64,000 nt of DNA from Akkermansiaceae bacterium UBA3385 (GCA_002358905.1 DEPT01000010.1:38846-102845), one strand, 5' to 3'; numbered from the stretch's first letter, positions 18,300-27,920 are shown. Numbers and translations are program-made. Notes: a model not told the origin generated them from the sequence alone.

Positions 18300-19147
18300 G
18301 CCAGGGTGAGCTGAGCAGTCGTCCATTTGCCGCGCGTAATGGTTTTCATTACACGCAATCCAGCAGCTTCGCCCGCAGCCAGAGTCTCCGCCGCCTGAGT
18401 ATTCAGAATACCTGAAATAATCAGAATAGCATTGGGTTTCATTGCGGCAAGCAATCGGGGGAATGCTTTTTGCAGCACGGTGGAGAAAAGATTGGCGAGA
18501 ACCACATCCGCCTGTTGTCCAGGTTCCGGACTCCATTCAAATACATCAGCTTGGAAAAGCTTCAGATTATCAGCACCTCCGTTCCGCTCAATATTACGCG
18601 CAGCTACTTCCACTGCCACAGGGTCAAAATCAAAGCTGATAGCGCTGGCCGCGCCAAGACGCAATCCTGCTAATGCAAGCACACCGGTGCCGCAGCCTAT
18701 GTCTGATAAAGTCCAGCTACCTGGTTGCAGATGCCGCACATGGTCACACAGCATGCGGAGACAGGTGGAGGTCGTTGCGTGGTTACCCGTGCCGAATGCC
18801 CGTTCCGCAGGGAACGTCAGAACGATGCGTCGCGGGTACTTAGCCTGTAACTCTGCCAGTATTTTCGGGTCTGCGGAAGCTGAAATAACCAGTCGGTCAC
18901 GGATGATGAGCGGCGGTGTATTCTCCGGCGCGGTTGCCGCTACCCAGTCCGTTGTAGTCAGCTCTTCAACAGTCCCACCATAACAAGCTTGCAGAACAAA
19001 AGCTTCTTCAGCCGTTTCTGTGTATACATCTACTGATATCCTGCTTGCATGAAAACCTGCAGAAATAACACAGCCAGGTACATTACCCAATTTTTCCTGC
19101 CACTGGGCTTCCTGTTCAACAGGCGCCATTTTATGCCATTGCCACAT
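18296..19147 (-). CDS. prmA: Ribosomal protein L11 methyltransferase (PrmA)
   Basis: 283 residues from ATG 19147; upstream codons overlap the fucosidase end and encode a Lys-rich, non-family stretch. PrmA trimethylates ribosomal protein L11 using SAM. The N-terminal substrate-recognition domain is divergent. The methyltransferase domain has AFGTGNHATTSTCLRML, then motif I LSDIGCGTGVLALAGLRLGA, the acidic loop ISFDFDPVAVEVAARN and the catalytic-type VVLANLFSTVL stretch. It starts 4 nt after the fucosidase stop and overlaps tsaB by four bases. Confidence 0.88.
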   Translation of the reverse strand: MWQWHKMAPVEQEAQWQEKLGNVPGCVISAGFHASRISVDVYTETAEEAFVLQACYGGTVEELTTTDWVAATAPENTPPLIIRDRLVISASADPKILAELQAKYPRRIVLTFPAERAFGTGNHATTSTCLRMLCDHVRHLQPGSWTLSDIGCGTGVLALAGLRLGAASAISFDFDPVAVEVAARNIERNGGADNLKLFQADVFEWSPEPGQQADVVLANLFSTVLQKAFPRLLAAMKPNAILIISGILNTQAAETLAAGEAAGLRVMKTITRGKWTTAQLTLA

Positions 19148-19151
19148 AAAC

Positions 19152-21263
19152 TTATTTATTCTTACGTTTTTTGTTTTTTTTGCGTTTTTTGGCTTTTTTA
19201 GGCTCATCAGCCTTCTGTTCAGCCGGGAACATATTCACTTCTGCTACTGAAACTCCAGCACCGTCCAAGGCCCTCTTACCAGTGAAACGGAAATATCTGG
19301 CGTTTGTAGGCTCAAAATGAACTTTCAGCTCTATAGGATTAGCTCTGAGATTTGAAAACTCACCTTCGGATACCTTTTTCCAGCTCTTACCATCTGTACT
19401 CAGTTCAAGTTTATACTGGTCTGTCATGGCATCTGTCACTTTATCCTGGCGAGGCAGGTACGAGAATGCTGCAATCTCCAGGCTCTCTCCCATGTCAACT
19501 ACAAATGAGCCTGGCGCTGACTGCTTCATCCAATGAGTATTGGCTTCGTCATCAAAAGCCTGAGATGCCGTTTCTGATTTCCAGCCTGCCTTGGAATACC
19601 CAAGCGTAAGAGTTGCAACCGGTCCCATGCTTTCGTCCTTGGTATTTACATACACCGCCTTGATGGTACCAGCTTTTGCGAATCCTACAGGCTGCGTATA
19701 TTCGGACGATTCCAAAGTAGGCTCGGTTCCATCGGTCGTGTAAAGTATCTTACAGGCCTCGTTTGGTTCTATATGCAGCATGTTGCCTTTGCGAGATATT
19801 TGTGGCTTCGGTAACATACTGGGCATGCGAAGCAGGGAAAACTCAGAAATGCAGGGAACTGCTTTTGATCTGGTAATGGTCAGGCGGAGCCGATTGGTTG
19901 TTACGGGTTCATTAAGCCAGCGTAACACTTGGTTACCAATGGTATGACCTTTGCCACCTCTGGTTTCCAACCCGGATTCCTCCTCTCCGGAATTACCCGG
20001 TTGCACAATGGTTACCCAGTTGTCATTGACCTTGGCTTCTACCTTAAATGATTCCACTCTTTGTCCCAGGCGAATCTGCTCACGAATACGAATGACATCG
20101 AATGTTTCCTTTTGAGGTAGCTTAATTTCTACGCTCGGCTCAGATTGGCCATCTTCAGGACACCAGAAACTTTCGATATCTCCGTCTGTAAGTTTATTAG
20201 CGCTGAACTGCTTACCTCTCGTAGATGAGGCTTTATTTTTTGCACCAAGCGCAAAATCCTTACTCAAGAGCTGGCGGCGAGCCGCACCGAACGAAAGCAA
20301 GGATTCCACATCCGCGGTATCTAACACACCATCGCGGTTGGGTGCCACATTGAGAATCAGGTTAGCCCCTCGTCCCACGCTGCTCAGGTAGACATTCATC
20401 AAAGTCTCTGGAGACTTGACACGTTCAGCCTGACCAGGATGCCAGAACCAACCTGCATGATTTATCGGAGTATCACCTTCAAGCGAAATCCATTTATTGT
20501 TCCGGGCATTCCAGAGAGGGTATTTAACAAACCCTTTTTCTGAACCACCCCATTCTGCATCACCTCTTTGGGCGGCACCCCAGATAATACAATCAGGTTG
20601 CATATTGCGAATATTCCGCACAACCTGTGCAAAATCATAATAAGTATCGGCATTGCCTATATTCCGCTGCTGACGAGCTCCTCCATAGAAACCATCACCA
20701 CCGTTTGCTCCGTCAAACCAGATTTCAAAGATGGGACCGTAATTCTTTAAAAGCTCCATAATCTGGCGGTAGTATACCTTGCGATATTCGGGCTTGCCGT
20801 ATTCAGCACAATTGCGATCCCAAGGTGAAAGATAAGTGCCAAATTTAATACCAGCCTCAGCACAGGCATCAGCAAACTCTTTCACTACATCGCCCTTACC
20901 TTTTTTCCAAGGCGATTTCTTTATACTGTGAGTGGTTGAGCGAGTTGGCCACGCGCACCAACCATCGTGATGCTTAGCAGTATAAATCATGCCAGTCATG
21001 CCAGCTTCCTTAAAAGTCTCGACAATTTCCTTAGCATTAAACTGCCCGGGATTGAATAGGGTCGGAGATTCATCACCATAGCCCCATTCCTTATTGGTAA
21101 ATGTATTCAAGCTGAAGTGAACAAATGCATACCACTCCATACGCAGCCAATCAACTTGTTGCTTGGAGGGAAGGGGACCATAGGGAGCAGGTTGTTGTGC
21201 AAATACACATTCTACTCCCAAAACTACAGCAGCTGACAATTGTAGGAAATTCTTTATACTCAT
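19152..21263 (-). CDS. Secreted alpha-L-fucosidase, GH29, with discoidin and CHB_HEX_C-like modules and a basic tail
   Basis: 703 residues from the ATG that opens a signal peptide (MSIKNFLQLSAAVVLGVECVFA); ATG 21269 is also possible. The GH29 barrel (about 30-370) has the HHDGWCAWPT motif and the nucleophile Asp184 in FEIWFDGANGG. An F5/8 type C module (about 370-500), a chitobiase C-terminal-like segment (ILYTTDGTEPT, about 525-590) and a second discoidin module (about 600-680) follow. The enzyme should release alpha-fucose from mucin or milk glycans outside the cytoplasm. The extreme C terminus is an unusual Lys/Arg/Asn run (KKAKKRKKNKKRKNK). The gene sits 16 nt after the DUF4340 gene and 4 nt before prmA. 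Confidence 0.92.
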   Translation of the reverse strand: MSIKNFLQLSAAVVLGVECVFAQQPAPYGPLPSKQQVDWLRMEWYAFVHFSLNTFTNKEWGYGDESPTLFNPGQFNAKEIVETFKEAGMTGMIYTAKHHDGWCAWPTRSTTHSIKKSPWKKGKGDVVKEFADACAEAGIKFGTYLSPWDRNCAEYGKPEYRKVYYRQIMELLKNYGPIFEIWFDGANGGDGFYGGARQQRNIGNADTYYDFAQVVRNIRNMQPDCIIWGAAQRGDAEWGGSEKGFVKYPLWNARNNKWISLEGDTPINHAGWFWHPGQAERVKSPETLMNVYLSSVGRGANLILNVAPNRDGVLDTADVESLLSFGAARRQLLSKDFALGAKNKASSTRGKQFSANKLTDGDIESFWCPEDGQSEPSVEIKLPQKETFDVIRIREQIRLGQRVESFKVEAKVNDNWVTIVQPGNSGEEESGLETRGGKGHTIGNQVLRWLNEPVTTNRLRLTITRSKAVPCISEFSLLRMPSMLPKPQISRKGNMLHIEPNEACKILYTTDGTEPTLESSEYTQPVGFAKAGTIKAVYVNTKDESMGPVATLTLGYSKAGWKSETASQAFDDEANTHWMKQSAPGSFVVDMGESLEIAAFSYLPRQDKVTDAMTDQYKLELSTDGKSWKKVSEGEFSNLRANPIELKVHFEPTNARYFRFTGKRALDGAGVSVAEVNMFPAEQKADEPKKAKKRKKNKKRKNK

Positions 21264-21279
21264 AAGCATACTTGTATGT

Positions 21280-23514
21280 TTACATGTCAAGGATATCCCC
21301 CGCAAGTGATTGAGCATCTTCAAAGGGAAGAATAAATAATTGGTTTGTTTCTACTATCTTACCGTAGAAGAAAGGTTTATCAGAATCGTAAGAAGCGGGA
21401 GAAATCTGCAAAGTCCGGACCTCCGCGTGCGTCTTTCTTTCCATCGTTGCCAGAGAACGAAGCGTAGCCGCATCATTATCTTCTCCGGATTCCTGGAGAA
21501 GCGCATCGGGAATCATATTAACATCATCCTCCTGCTCAACAATGGTTTCTTCAGCATCTGAATAATCCGTCATTTCCAGCTCCAGCTTAACGCTGAAGGC
21601 AGGGTTCTGCAATGCTTTCAACGCATCTTCGTCCTCCGGATCCAACCATTGTGACACTTTTAATTTCTGCAATCTGCGAAGATAGAAAGCGGCGCGATGC
21701 GGATTAATTCGTGGCGTGATATCATCTGCACCCAGGGTTCCGGTCCATGTTTCACCCATGTATTCATAATCCAGAACAAGCGGCGCCTGCTGGTAATCCA
21801 AAGTGAGACGACGGACTGCTGAAATCGGGAAATTAAGTAAATTGCGGTCTTTCCATTTTTCCTCACGCAGGGACAACATCCGAGTAAACTTGGTACTCAA
21901 CTCACATACAGAATTGGAGCCTAGTTCTGAACCATACCAGACACGGTTACCACTGGTGGAATCTACAAAACGACGCAGAACAAATGTTCTAGGGAGTCGG
22001 TCTTTGACCAAAGGTAAATCGTTTCCAAAAATAGTAGCTCTCACCGTACAGGGACGAGGAAGTATGGAAAGGATGTAGTCTGGATTATTTAAGCCGTACT
22101 GCTCAAGTAGCGCAGTCATATCAGCTCCAGGTGGAGCGTCCGCCACAACCCGTTCGACTGGAATGTTACTGAGTCCATTCAGGAATCTGGTAACCTGCGA
22201 GGATTCTGCTTTCTGGTACGGATGCCCTGGTACCGCAAACATCCATGTATCCTCAACTTTACTTTCAGCATCACCGGGAACGAGCAATACCCGGACACCA
22301 CTCATGCCTCGTGTCGTACGGAGAGAAAAGCGCGCAATATCCTTTGTATCAATGTCTGCAAATTTCATCGAGCGCAGGGATGGCAAATCCAAAGGCAACT
22401 CTGAAACAGCAACCTGCTTGTGAGCCATGCGAACCTGTGCCATTCCTTTCTCTGGCAGCACAGGAAGTTCGGTCATAGCCTTGATTAAGCGAGCGTAACT
22501 CCCTTTATGCGTAATCCTCGGTTCTGCATGAAAGGTGAACACTACGGGCCTGTTATTTACAGTGGCATGGCAGTATTTCTGCTCATCCCCCTCCTGCGTG
22601 AATTCCTTATAAAAATGGATTTCGCAAGGTTGAACACCTTCGCCACATTCGAGCTTTATGGAAAATACTGGCTTATCAACAAGCTGCACCTCAATGGCAT
22701 CTTCCACTCGCACTGCTTTCAGATTCGATATATTGCGAATCAGCTTTGTAACGCTGTCTTCATCAGCCCCTGTGATAACAGGAGAAACAATGGTCCATGG
22801 TGCCTCTGCGCTGATACGCTGCAGCCGCATTTGTGGCTGCTCAGAATCGTGTCTGGTGATGGTAATGGCTTTCAGATCGTCCGGATTAAAGTTCAACGGA
22901 GCGGGATCGCGGAGCGATTCCAATCCCTCTTTGAAAATATGAAGGATGTTGCCGCTGACCACATGAATTCTCTTATCTCGTCCGTAAAAATTCGTACGGA
23001 GATATGTCGTGGGGAACAAAGTTTCCCCATCTCCTGCATCAGCAAGCCAAGGGGACGTGCTTCCTAAGGTATAGCGAGCGACTGTTGTCAGGCTATTATC
23101 TCCATCGGGGCGTTTTAGCGTAATCTTGTGAGGCGATGTCTCTACTCCAAATTCCCGCATATTACTGCGAGTAATGTTATTAAGGGGTAGAGTATCTACT
23201 AGCCGGGCATTTGCCGTAAAAGAAAAAATGGCATCTACTACAGAAGGCGCAAGGCGATCTTTAAAGGGCTTGATAATCCACCATGTGTTCTGTTCATCTT
23301 TTGCACAAACGATTTCATCGTGCAAATCCTGGATGCGCATCCAACATACTTTATCCAGGTCGCTCATATTCTCCTTGGTAAACAGCGGCATTCCAGGCTC
23401 GAATCGATACCAGCCTGTGATACGTGCCAGATTTCCATCAATGGCTAGAAACGTAGCCAGTGTAACAGAACCTGCAGCAAGCAGAGTAAGAAGAATGGAC
23501 GGAAGGATTCTCAT
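21280..23514 (-). CDS. DUF4340-type protein of a Gld-like ABC system
   Basis: 744 residues. One N-terminal membrane segment (ILPSILLTLLAAGSVTLATFLAI) is followed by a long periplasmic part with repeated WxI/V...L.D blocks (VCWMRIQDLHDEIVCAKDEQNTWW). This matches DUF4340 proteins, which occur directly after GldG-like genes in many Bacteroidota and Verrucomicrobiota. The last 100 residues include an acidic stretch (DYSDAEETIVEQEDD). The molecular role is unknown; location beside an ABC-2 permease suggests the periplasmic arm of an envelope machine. It starts 3 nt after the GldG-like stop. Confidence 0.78.
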   Translation of the reverse strand: MRILPSILLTLLAAGSVTLATFLAIDGNLARITGWYRFEPGMPLFTKENMSDLDKVCWMRIQDLHDEIVCAKDEQNTWWIIKPFKDRLAPSVVDAIFSFTANARLVDTLPLNNITRSNMREFGVETSPHKITLKRPDGDNSLTTVARYTLGSTSPWLADAGDGETLFPTTYLRTNFYGRDKRIHVVSGNILHIFKEGLESLRDPAPLNFNPDDLKAITITRHDSEQPQMRLQRISAEAPWTIVSPVITGADEDSVTKLIRNISNLKAVRVEDAIEVQLVDKPVFSIKLECGEGVQPCEIHFYKEFTQEGDEQKYCHATVNNRPVVFTFHAEPRITHKGSYARLIKAMTELPVLPEKGMAQVRMAHKQVAVSELPLDLPSLRSMKFADIDTKDIARFSLRTTRGMSGVRVLLVPGDAESKVEDTWMFAVPGHPYQKAESSQVTRFLNGLSNIPVERVVADAPPGADMTALLEQYGLNNPDYILSILPRPCTVRATIFGNDLPLVKDRLPRTFVLRRFVDSTSGNRVWYGSELGSNSVCELSTKFTRMLSLREEKWKDRNLLNFPISAVRRLTLDYQQAPLVLDYEYMGETWTGTLGADDITPRINPHRAAFYLRRLQKLKVSQWLDPEDEDALKALQNPAFSVKLELEMTDYSDAEETIVEQEDDVNMIPDALLQESGEDNDAATLRSLATMERKTHAEVRTLQISPASYDSDKPFFYGKIVETNQLFILPFEDAQSLAGDILDM

Positions 23515-23517
23515 GTG

Positions 23518-25044
23518 TTAATGGCGACGAGTATTCCAGATAATAATGGCAACAAGGAAAGCACACAAAGGCATAATGATGAGAGTAATATTCTCGATGG
23601 CACTGCGAGAGTGCTTATTCAAGTCAATCTTCATCGTCAGGTCCTGGTTCGCGCTCTTACCTCCGTATTCGGGGCGGCTGCACATCCATGCCCACAGTGT
23701 ATGCATGTAGTCTCGCTGTTCCACTTTGGCATTTTCCCGGGAGAGCATATCAACATTACCAAGCACTACCATCGTAGATAAATTATTGGGGTCTCTGGGA
23801 TTACCTCGGGTAACGGCAGCTTCAAGGCACAGAGGACCTTCGCGGTCTTCATTAGGAGTGAACATTGGCTCCAGATCTCGACGAGTCTCACCGTAATAGG
23901 CATCAGTCGTCATGAGAAGAGGGTAAGTCGTCAGCTTACGCAAAGCAGCCTGGTTCTCATCGCCATGTTCAAGCGTAAGTGACATGCTTTGTCCTTCTAC
24001 CAGAGTGGTACCATTCCAGAAACTCTTGGTGCAATTCAGCCCCTTGGGGAACACGGCACTGATATCGTAGTATGCTCGCTTACGATCCCGAAGGAGAACG
24101 CGGTCACAGTTAGGGCGGATGCCTTGTTCACGCAGGAATCGGTACAAGCGCGGCAATTTCTGCTCCTGAGTAGGATTCAGCGCAACGAAAAAAGCATTTC
24201 TACCTTCTCGCTCCCAGAATTCCCTAAGCACTTCCATTTCATTGTCTGTGAAATCATTCAGAGGAGAAATAATAATCAAGCCTTCAGCATTGTCAGGCAA
24301 TTTTGATGTATTGGCAATGTCCAGCCAGGAAAGCTGGATGTTCAGGGAATTTGTAATGTTACCTATCGATTCTAGTAAGGTCTGGTCATCTCGTGAAACG
24401 CCGCCTTTACCCTCGACAACATACATGTGGCGCATGTCACCCTCAACAGCTTCTGTGATGGCGCTGCAAACCACCTCGTCCATCATGAGAGCAACAGCAC
24501 GGCGACTTTCATCGGGCAGTGTCTCATACTTAATAAATGAGGTGCCCGGGCGAATTCGAACGTGCTGTCGGTCGCTGTGGCGTTCTTCAAAGGTCTTAAT
24601 GGGAGCATTGGGGTCTTTTCGAGCATCAATAATGCAGAGGTCCTGTTTGAACTCCACTCCGTAAATCTGGGAAATTTCACGCGCTCTGTTGGGTTGACGC
24701 ATGGGGTCAAACCGTTCTACCTCGATTTTTCCATTACCCACACGTTCATATTCTTCAAGCAATGAATACATTCGATTGTAATTCAAAGTTGAACGCTTAA
24801 ACGCAAAAATAACGCGTACTGGTGTTTCTCGTTTCTGAATGCGCTCGCTCGTCAATACGTTTATCGTACGATCAGAAATGGTATATCTCTGGTCCTGAGA
24901 TAAATCACGACGGGCATACTCATTGCAACCTATGTAGTTACAGGCAATGACAATAATAGCCAGTAGAAGAAGATTTATCCAGGCGAGCGGATTATACTTA
25001 GTCTTACGAGCGTCCGGATGTCCGGTAAAAGTCTTTTTACTCAT
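23518..25044 (-). CDS. gldG: GldG-like auxiliary protein of an ABC-2 system
   Basis: 508 residues. An N-terminal membrane anchor (WINLLLLAIIVIACNYI) precedes LSQDQRYTISDRTINVLTS, the hallmark start of GldG/ABC_transp_aux proteins. A large soluble region with a flavodoxin/IFT52-like core follows (EGLIIISPLNDFTDNEMEVL), and a single C-terminal membrane helix (ITLIIMPLCAFLVAIIIW) ends the protein. In flavobacteria GldA-GldF-GldG are linked to gliding; in non-gliding bacteria the role is undefined. It lies between the permease (29 nt upstream) and DUF4340 (3 nt downstream). Confidence 0.85.
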   Translation of the reverse strand: MSKKTFTGHPDARKTKYNPLAWINLLLLAIIVIACNYIGCNEYARRDLSQDQRYTISDRTINVLTSERIQKRETPVRVIFAFKRSTLNYNRMYSLLEEYERVGNGKIEVERFDPMRQPNRAREISQIYGVEFKQDLCIIDARKDPNAPIKTFEERHSDRQHVRIRPGTSFIKYETLPDESRRAVALMMDEVVCSAITEAVEGDMRHMYVVEGKGGVSRDDQTLLESIGNITNSLNIQLSWLDIANTSKLPDNAEGLIIISPLNDFTDNEMEVLREFWEREGRNAFFVALNPTQEQKLPRLYRFLREQGIRPNCDRVLLRDRKRAYYDISAVFPKGLNCTKSFWNGTTLVEGQSMSLTLEHGDENQAALRKLTTYPLLMTTDAYYGETRRDLEPMFTPNEDREGPLCLEAAVTRGNPRDPNNLSTMVVLGNVDMLSRENAKVEQRDYMHTLWAWMCSRPEYGGKSANQDLTMKIDLNKHSRSAIENITLIIMPLCAFLVAIIIWNTRRH

Positions 25045-25073
25045 TGTAAATTTAGTCTGAAATGTTCAAATAA

Positions 25074-25898
25074 TCAACGGTGCCAGCGGCGATAATCTAC
25101 AATCCGCTTAGTCAGGGCCAACGTAAATGCGGCCAGACTGATGTACAAGACAAGGGGACGACTATCTACCAGACCTCTTGAAAAAGAGCTGATTTGCTCA
25201 GAAATAGAAAGATAATGGAATGCTGGAGCCGCGGGGAATTCGCCCCAAAGTTCAGGCACTCGCCCCATGAAGTAGTACAGAATGATCGAGCAGGTGCATA
25301 CAATGCCTGCTATAATCTGGCTACGGGTGAGCGATGAACACAAAATCCCCAACGCTATAAAAAAGCAGCCGGAAATGGTCAGAATACTGATTGGGCCAAA
25401 CCAGTCTGCAGGAGTGTAGGAAATACGGCCTTCAGGGACTACATCATAACGCAGGGATGTATACAAGTTGCCTAAATCACTTACCCACGGGTAAAGTAGC
25501 ATCGGTGTCCACAAAAGAATGTAGAAGAAGAGAGATGCAAAATACTTACCTAAAATAATCTGCGTTGTTGTCACAGGTGCAGTAAGCAGACCTTCAAGAG
25601 TCCCGTGACTTTCCTCTTCGGCCAGCGTGCGCATGGTGATTAGAGGGAAAATGAAGATAAAGAAGAACCAGAAGTTCACATTATCCAACATGTAGTACAT
25701 GACACTTTCACCTGAAGCTTTGCTCATGGTCTGCAGCACAGCCTGAAGCCAGAAGCCCTGGAGCCCCATGGCGCAGGCAAGAATAACCCAGCCAAACGGC
25801 GTTCCCAGATAACTTTTCAGTTCGCGCGCAAAGATTGTTCTGAATGTGTATAACCAACTGCGCGTGCGTGTAATGCTGTTAATTACTTCTTCGGCCAT
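25074..25898 (-). CDS. gldF: ABC-2 type permease, GldF-like
   Basis: 274 residues with six predicted membrane helices. The N terminus FRTIFARELKSYLGTPFGWV and the loop TMRTLAEEESHGTLEGLLTAPVTTTQIILGKY (here quoted only for recognition, residues about 80-115) are typical of ABC-2 permeases of the GldF/NosY group. It should pair with the GldA-like ATPase 15 nt upstream as a homodimer in the inner membrane. The substrate is unknown. It is the second gene of the long minus-strand run. Confidence 0.88.
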   Translation of the reverse strand: MAEEVINSITRTRSWLYTFRTIFARELKSYLGTPFGWVILACAMGLQGFWLQAVLQTMSKASGESVMYYMLDNVNFWFFFIFIFPLITMRTLAEEESHGTLEGLLTAPVTTTQIILGKYFASLFFYILLWTPMLLYPWVSDLGNLYTSLRYDVVPEGRISYTPADWFGPISILTISGCFFIALGILCSSLTRSQIIAGIVCTCSIILYYFMGRVPELWGEFPAAPAFHYLSISEQISSFSRGLVDSRPLVLYISLAAFTLALTKRIVDYRRWHR

Positions 25899-25913
25899 TG
25901 TTAAAAATATGTG

Positions 25914-26855
25914 TTAATCTTTACGAGTCATTTCTACGAACACATCTTCAAGGCTGGGTATATGCCGGTAGATATGGCGCATGGGGAAATGGTGAGATGC
26001 AATGATAGCAGCCGCTTTCTCACGGGTATCGGTACCTGGCTCAGCACGCACTACAACATGATGCCAGCCACCGGGCAGGGGGGCATCAACTATCACTTTC
26101 TTTACAGGGGCAAAAGCTTCCAGTTCTTGCACGACTACGTCCAGATCTCCCTTGAATTCAATTGATACGCGCCCTGCGGCACGCAGATTTCGCGTAAGAT
26201 TACCAGGTGTATCGTTTGCCTTTATCTGGCCTTGGTCAATGATAATGACCTTGTTGCATATCATTTCAACTTCGCTGAGAATGTGTGTTGAAAGAATAAC
26301 GGTATGTTCCTCGGCCAGAGAACGAACAAGTTCGCGGATCTGGCGTATCTGGTTAGGATCTAGACCGTTTGTCGGCTCATCCAGGATAAGCAGGTCAGGA
26401 TTACCCAGCAATGCATCAGCAAGGCCTACACGTTGACGGTAACCTTTGGAAAGCGTGCTGATCAGATTCTTGCGCTTGGGTTCCAGACCGCAGCGATCTA
26501 TGGCCCAGCCAACCTGCTGACGAACTGATTTTCCGCAAATGCCTTTCAAACGGGCCCGGTATTCGAGATATTCCATTACGCGCAAATCATCGTACAAAGG
26601 AACATTCTCCGGCATATAGCCCAAGTGGCGTTGAGCTTCAAGTGGCTTGTCAATGATATCGTGGCCAGCTATGCTTGCGGTGCCCGCCGTTGGTGGTAAA
26701 TATCCGGTCAACATTTTCATCGTTGTTGTCTTACCAGCTCCGTTTGGACCAAGAAAACCAACGATTTCTCCTTTCTCAATCGAAAATGTCGCGTCCTTGA
26801 CCGCTGTGAATCGACCAAAGACTTTATGCAGATGCTCAACTGTCACCATACTCAT
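25914..26855 (-). CDS. gldA: ABC transporter ATP-binding protein, GldA-like
   Basis: 313 residues from ATG 26855 (a second ATG lies at 26849). Walker A is GFLGPNGAGKTTTMKML, the signature LSKGYRQRVGLADALLG and Walker B LLILDEPTNGLDPNQ, followed by the switch His in VILSTHILSEVE. The C-terminal extension with FAPVKKVIVDAPLPGGWHHV is typical of the GldA/NodI group. It powers the GldF-like permease. A near-leaderless promoter lies directly upstream and the divergent neighbour is an OsmC gene, so this is the first gene of the 13-kb run down to 13754. Confidence 0.92.
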   Translation of the reverse strand: MSMVTVEHLHKVFGRFTAVKDATFSIEKGEIVGFLGPNGAGKTTTMKMLTGYLPPTAGTASIAGHDIIDKPLEAQRHLGYMPENVPLYDDLRVMEYLEYRARLKGICGKSVRQQVGWAIDRCGLEPKRKNLISTLSKGYRQRVGLADALLGNPDLLILDEPTNGLDPNQIRQIRELVRSLAEEHTVILSTHILSEVEMICNKVIIIDQGQIKANDTPGNLTRNLRAAGRVSIEFKGDLDVVVQELEAFAPVKKVIVDAPLPGGWHHVVVRAEPGTDTREKAAAIIASHHFPMRHIYRHIPSLEDVFVEMTRKD

Positions 26856-26866
26856 AAGCGCTGTCC

Positions 26867-26894
26867 ATTTTATCAATTTTTTCTCCCATTTCAA
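26867..26894 (-). promoter_or_regulatory. Promoter of the gldA-led run, near-leaderless
   Basis: Minus strand TTGAAA (26889-26894), 16 bp, TAAAAT (26867-26872). The -10 box ends 11 nt before ATG 26855, giving a leader of about 4 nt. Confidence 0.65.
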
Positions 26895-26998
26895 GTTCAT
26901 TCTTGAATGATGCCAAATACAGAGCGTGCATTTTGCATTACGCATATTATGCGTAGTTGTAAAATTGTTAATTTCTCTTTTGTTGGCGAGATTCCCTC

Positions 26999-27028
26999 TT
27001 GACTCCGCCCGCCGCATTAGAGTAATAT
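26999..27028 (+). promoter_or_regulatory. Promoter of the OsmC gene, near-leaderless
   Basis: TTGACT (26999-27004), 18 bp, TAATAT (27023-27028), ending 9 nt before ATG 27038. Confidence 0.55.
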
Positions 27029-27037
27029 CAGTGAACT

Positions 27038-27445
27038 ATGGTTAAGTGCACAATCACGTATGAAGGCGGATTACACTGCGCATTGCAGCATATCCCATCT
27101 GGCGCTACTGTCTCGACAGATGCGCCGGTCGACAACAGAGGTAAAGGAGAATCTTTTTCTCCGACTGATATGATGTGCAGCGCCATGGCCGCCTGCATGG
27201 AAACCATTATGGGCATTTACGCGGAAGATAACGGAATTGATTTGAGTGGCACCACTATCACCGTTGGCAAAATCATGAGCTCAAATCCCCGCCGTATTGC
27301 CCGCATCGAAACGGAAATAACCGTTCCCCTGCCCGCCGATAATCCTCACAAAGCTGCTCTTCTGGACTGTGTTTTAGGAAGTCCCGCTATGCGTAGTCTA
27401 CACCCGGACATTGAAGTCCCCATTACTTGGAACTGGGTGGGCTAA
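27038..27445 (+). CDS. OsmC/YhfA-family peroxiredoxin-like protein
   Basis: 135 residues. The OsmC fold is recognisable from GKGESFSPTDMMCSAMAACMETIMGIYA and the later DCVLGSPAMRSL. The family's two redox cysteines, one on each central helix, correspond to Cys53 and Cys111, so a hydroperoxide-reducing activity is plausible; an extra Cys47 sits nearby. It acts in the cytosol. It is the first gene of a plus-strand series (membrane protein, lipoprotein, tlyA) and divergent from the gldA run. Confidence 0.88.
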   Translation: MVKCTITYEGGLHCALQHIPSGATVSTDAPVDNRGKGESFSPTDMMCSAMAACMETIMGIYAEDNGIDLSGTTITVGKIMSSNPRRIARIETEITVPLPADNPHKAALLDCVLGSPAMRSLHPDIEVPITWNWVG

Positions 27446-27449
27446 ATAT

Positions 27450-27890
27450 ATGAAGCGCCTGACGTACATTTATCTGGCTGCACCGCTTACCGTAGCATTA
27501 AATGCCGTTCCCTGCATGGTGGACGGCATGTGGCGCGTTCTGGTTGCGAGCGCACTGGGACTGGTACTTTGGGCCGTCATCTGGCTCAGAGTATACCACA
27601 CACGCAAACTCAGGCCAGAGTATGCGGTTCTCGCTATTATTCCGGCCTTGTGTAATCATGTACTCCACGGCGCTGGACCAGAATACATCCAGACATTCAG
27701 CTCGCCAGGTTGGCAAAACTTCAATTTCTTCTTATGGGTAGCTGCTGCCCTGGTCATGATACGTTCCTTGTTACCAACCAAACAGGAATACAGCGGACCT
27801 ATATCCGGCGATGCCGTACTGATTTTCATGAGTCTCATCACCATTGCCTATACGTTCAACTGCTGGATGACAACACATATAAATCTTTAA
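27450..27890 (+). CDS. Small integral membrane protein of unknown function
   Basis: 146 residues from ATG 27450, only 4 nt after the OsmC stop. Four membrane helices are evident (IYLAAPLTVALNAVPCMV, VLVASALGLVLWAVIWL, FNFFLWVAAALVMI, AVLIFMSLITIAYTFNCWM). I do not recognise the family. A Cys-His pair in ALCNHVLHG near the middle may be functionally relevant. Tight spacing suggests co-expression with OsmC. Confidence 0.6.
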   Translation: MKRLTYIYLAAPLTVALNAVPCMVDGMWRVLVASALGLVLWAVIWLRVYHTRKLRPEYAVLAIIPALCNHVLHGAGPEYIQTFSSPGWQNFNFFLWVAAALVMIRSLLPTKQEYSGPISGDAVLIFMSLITIAYTFNCWMTTHINL

Positions 27891-27920
27891 AAACCAACAT
27901 CAACCAATCAATATAAAACA

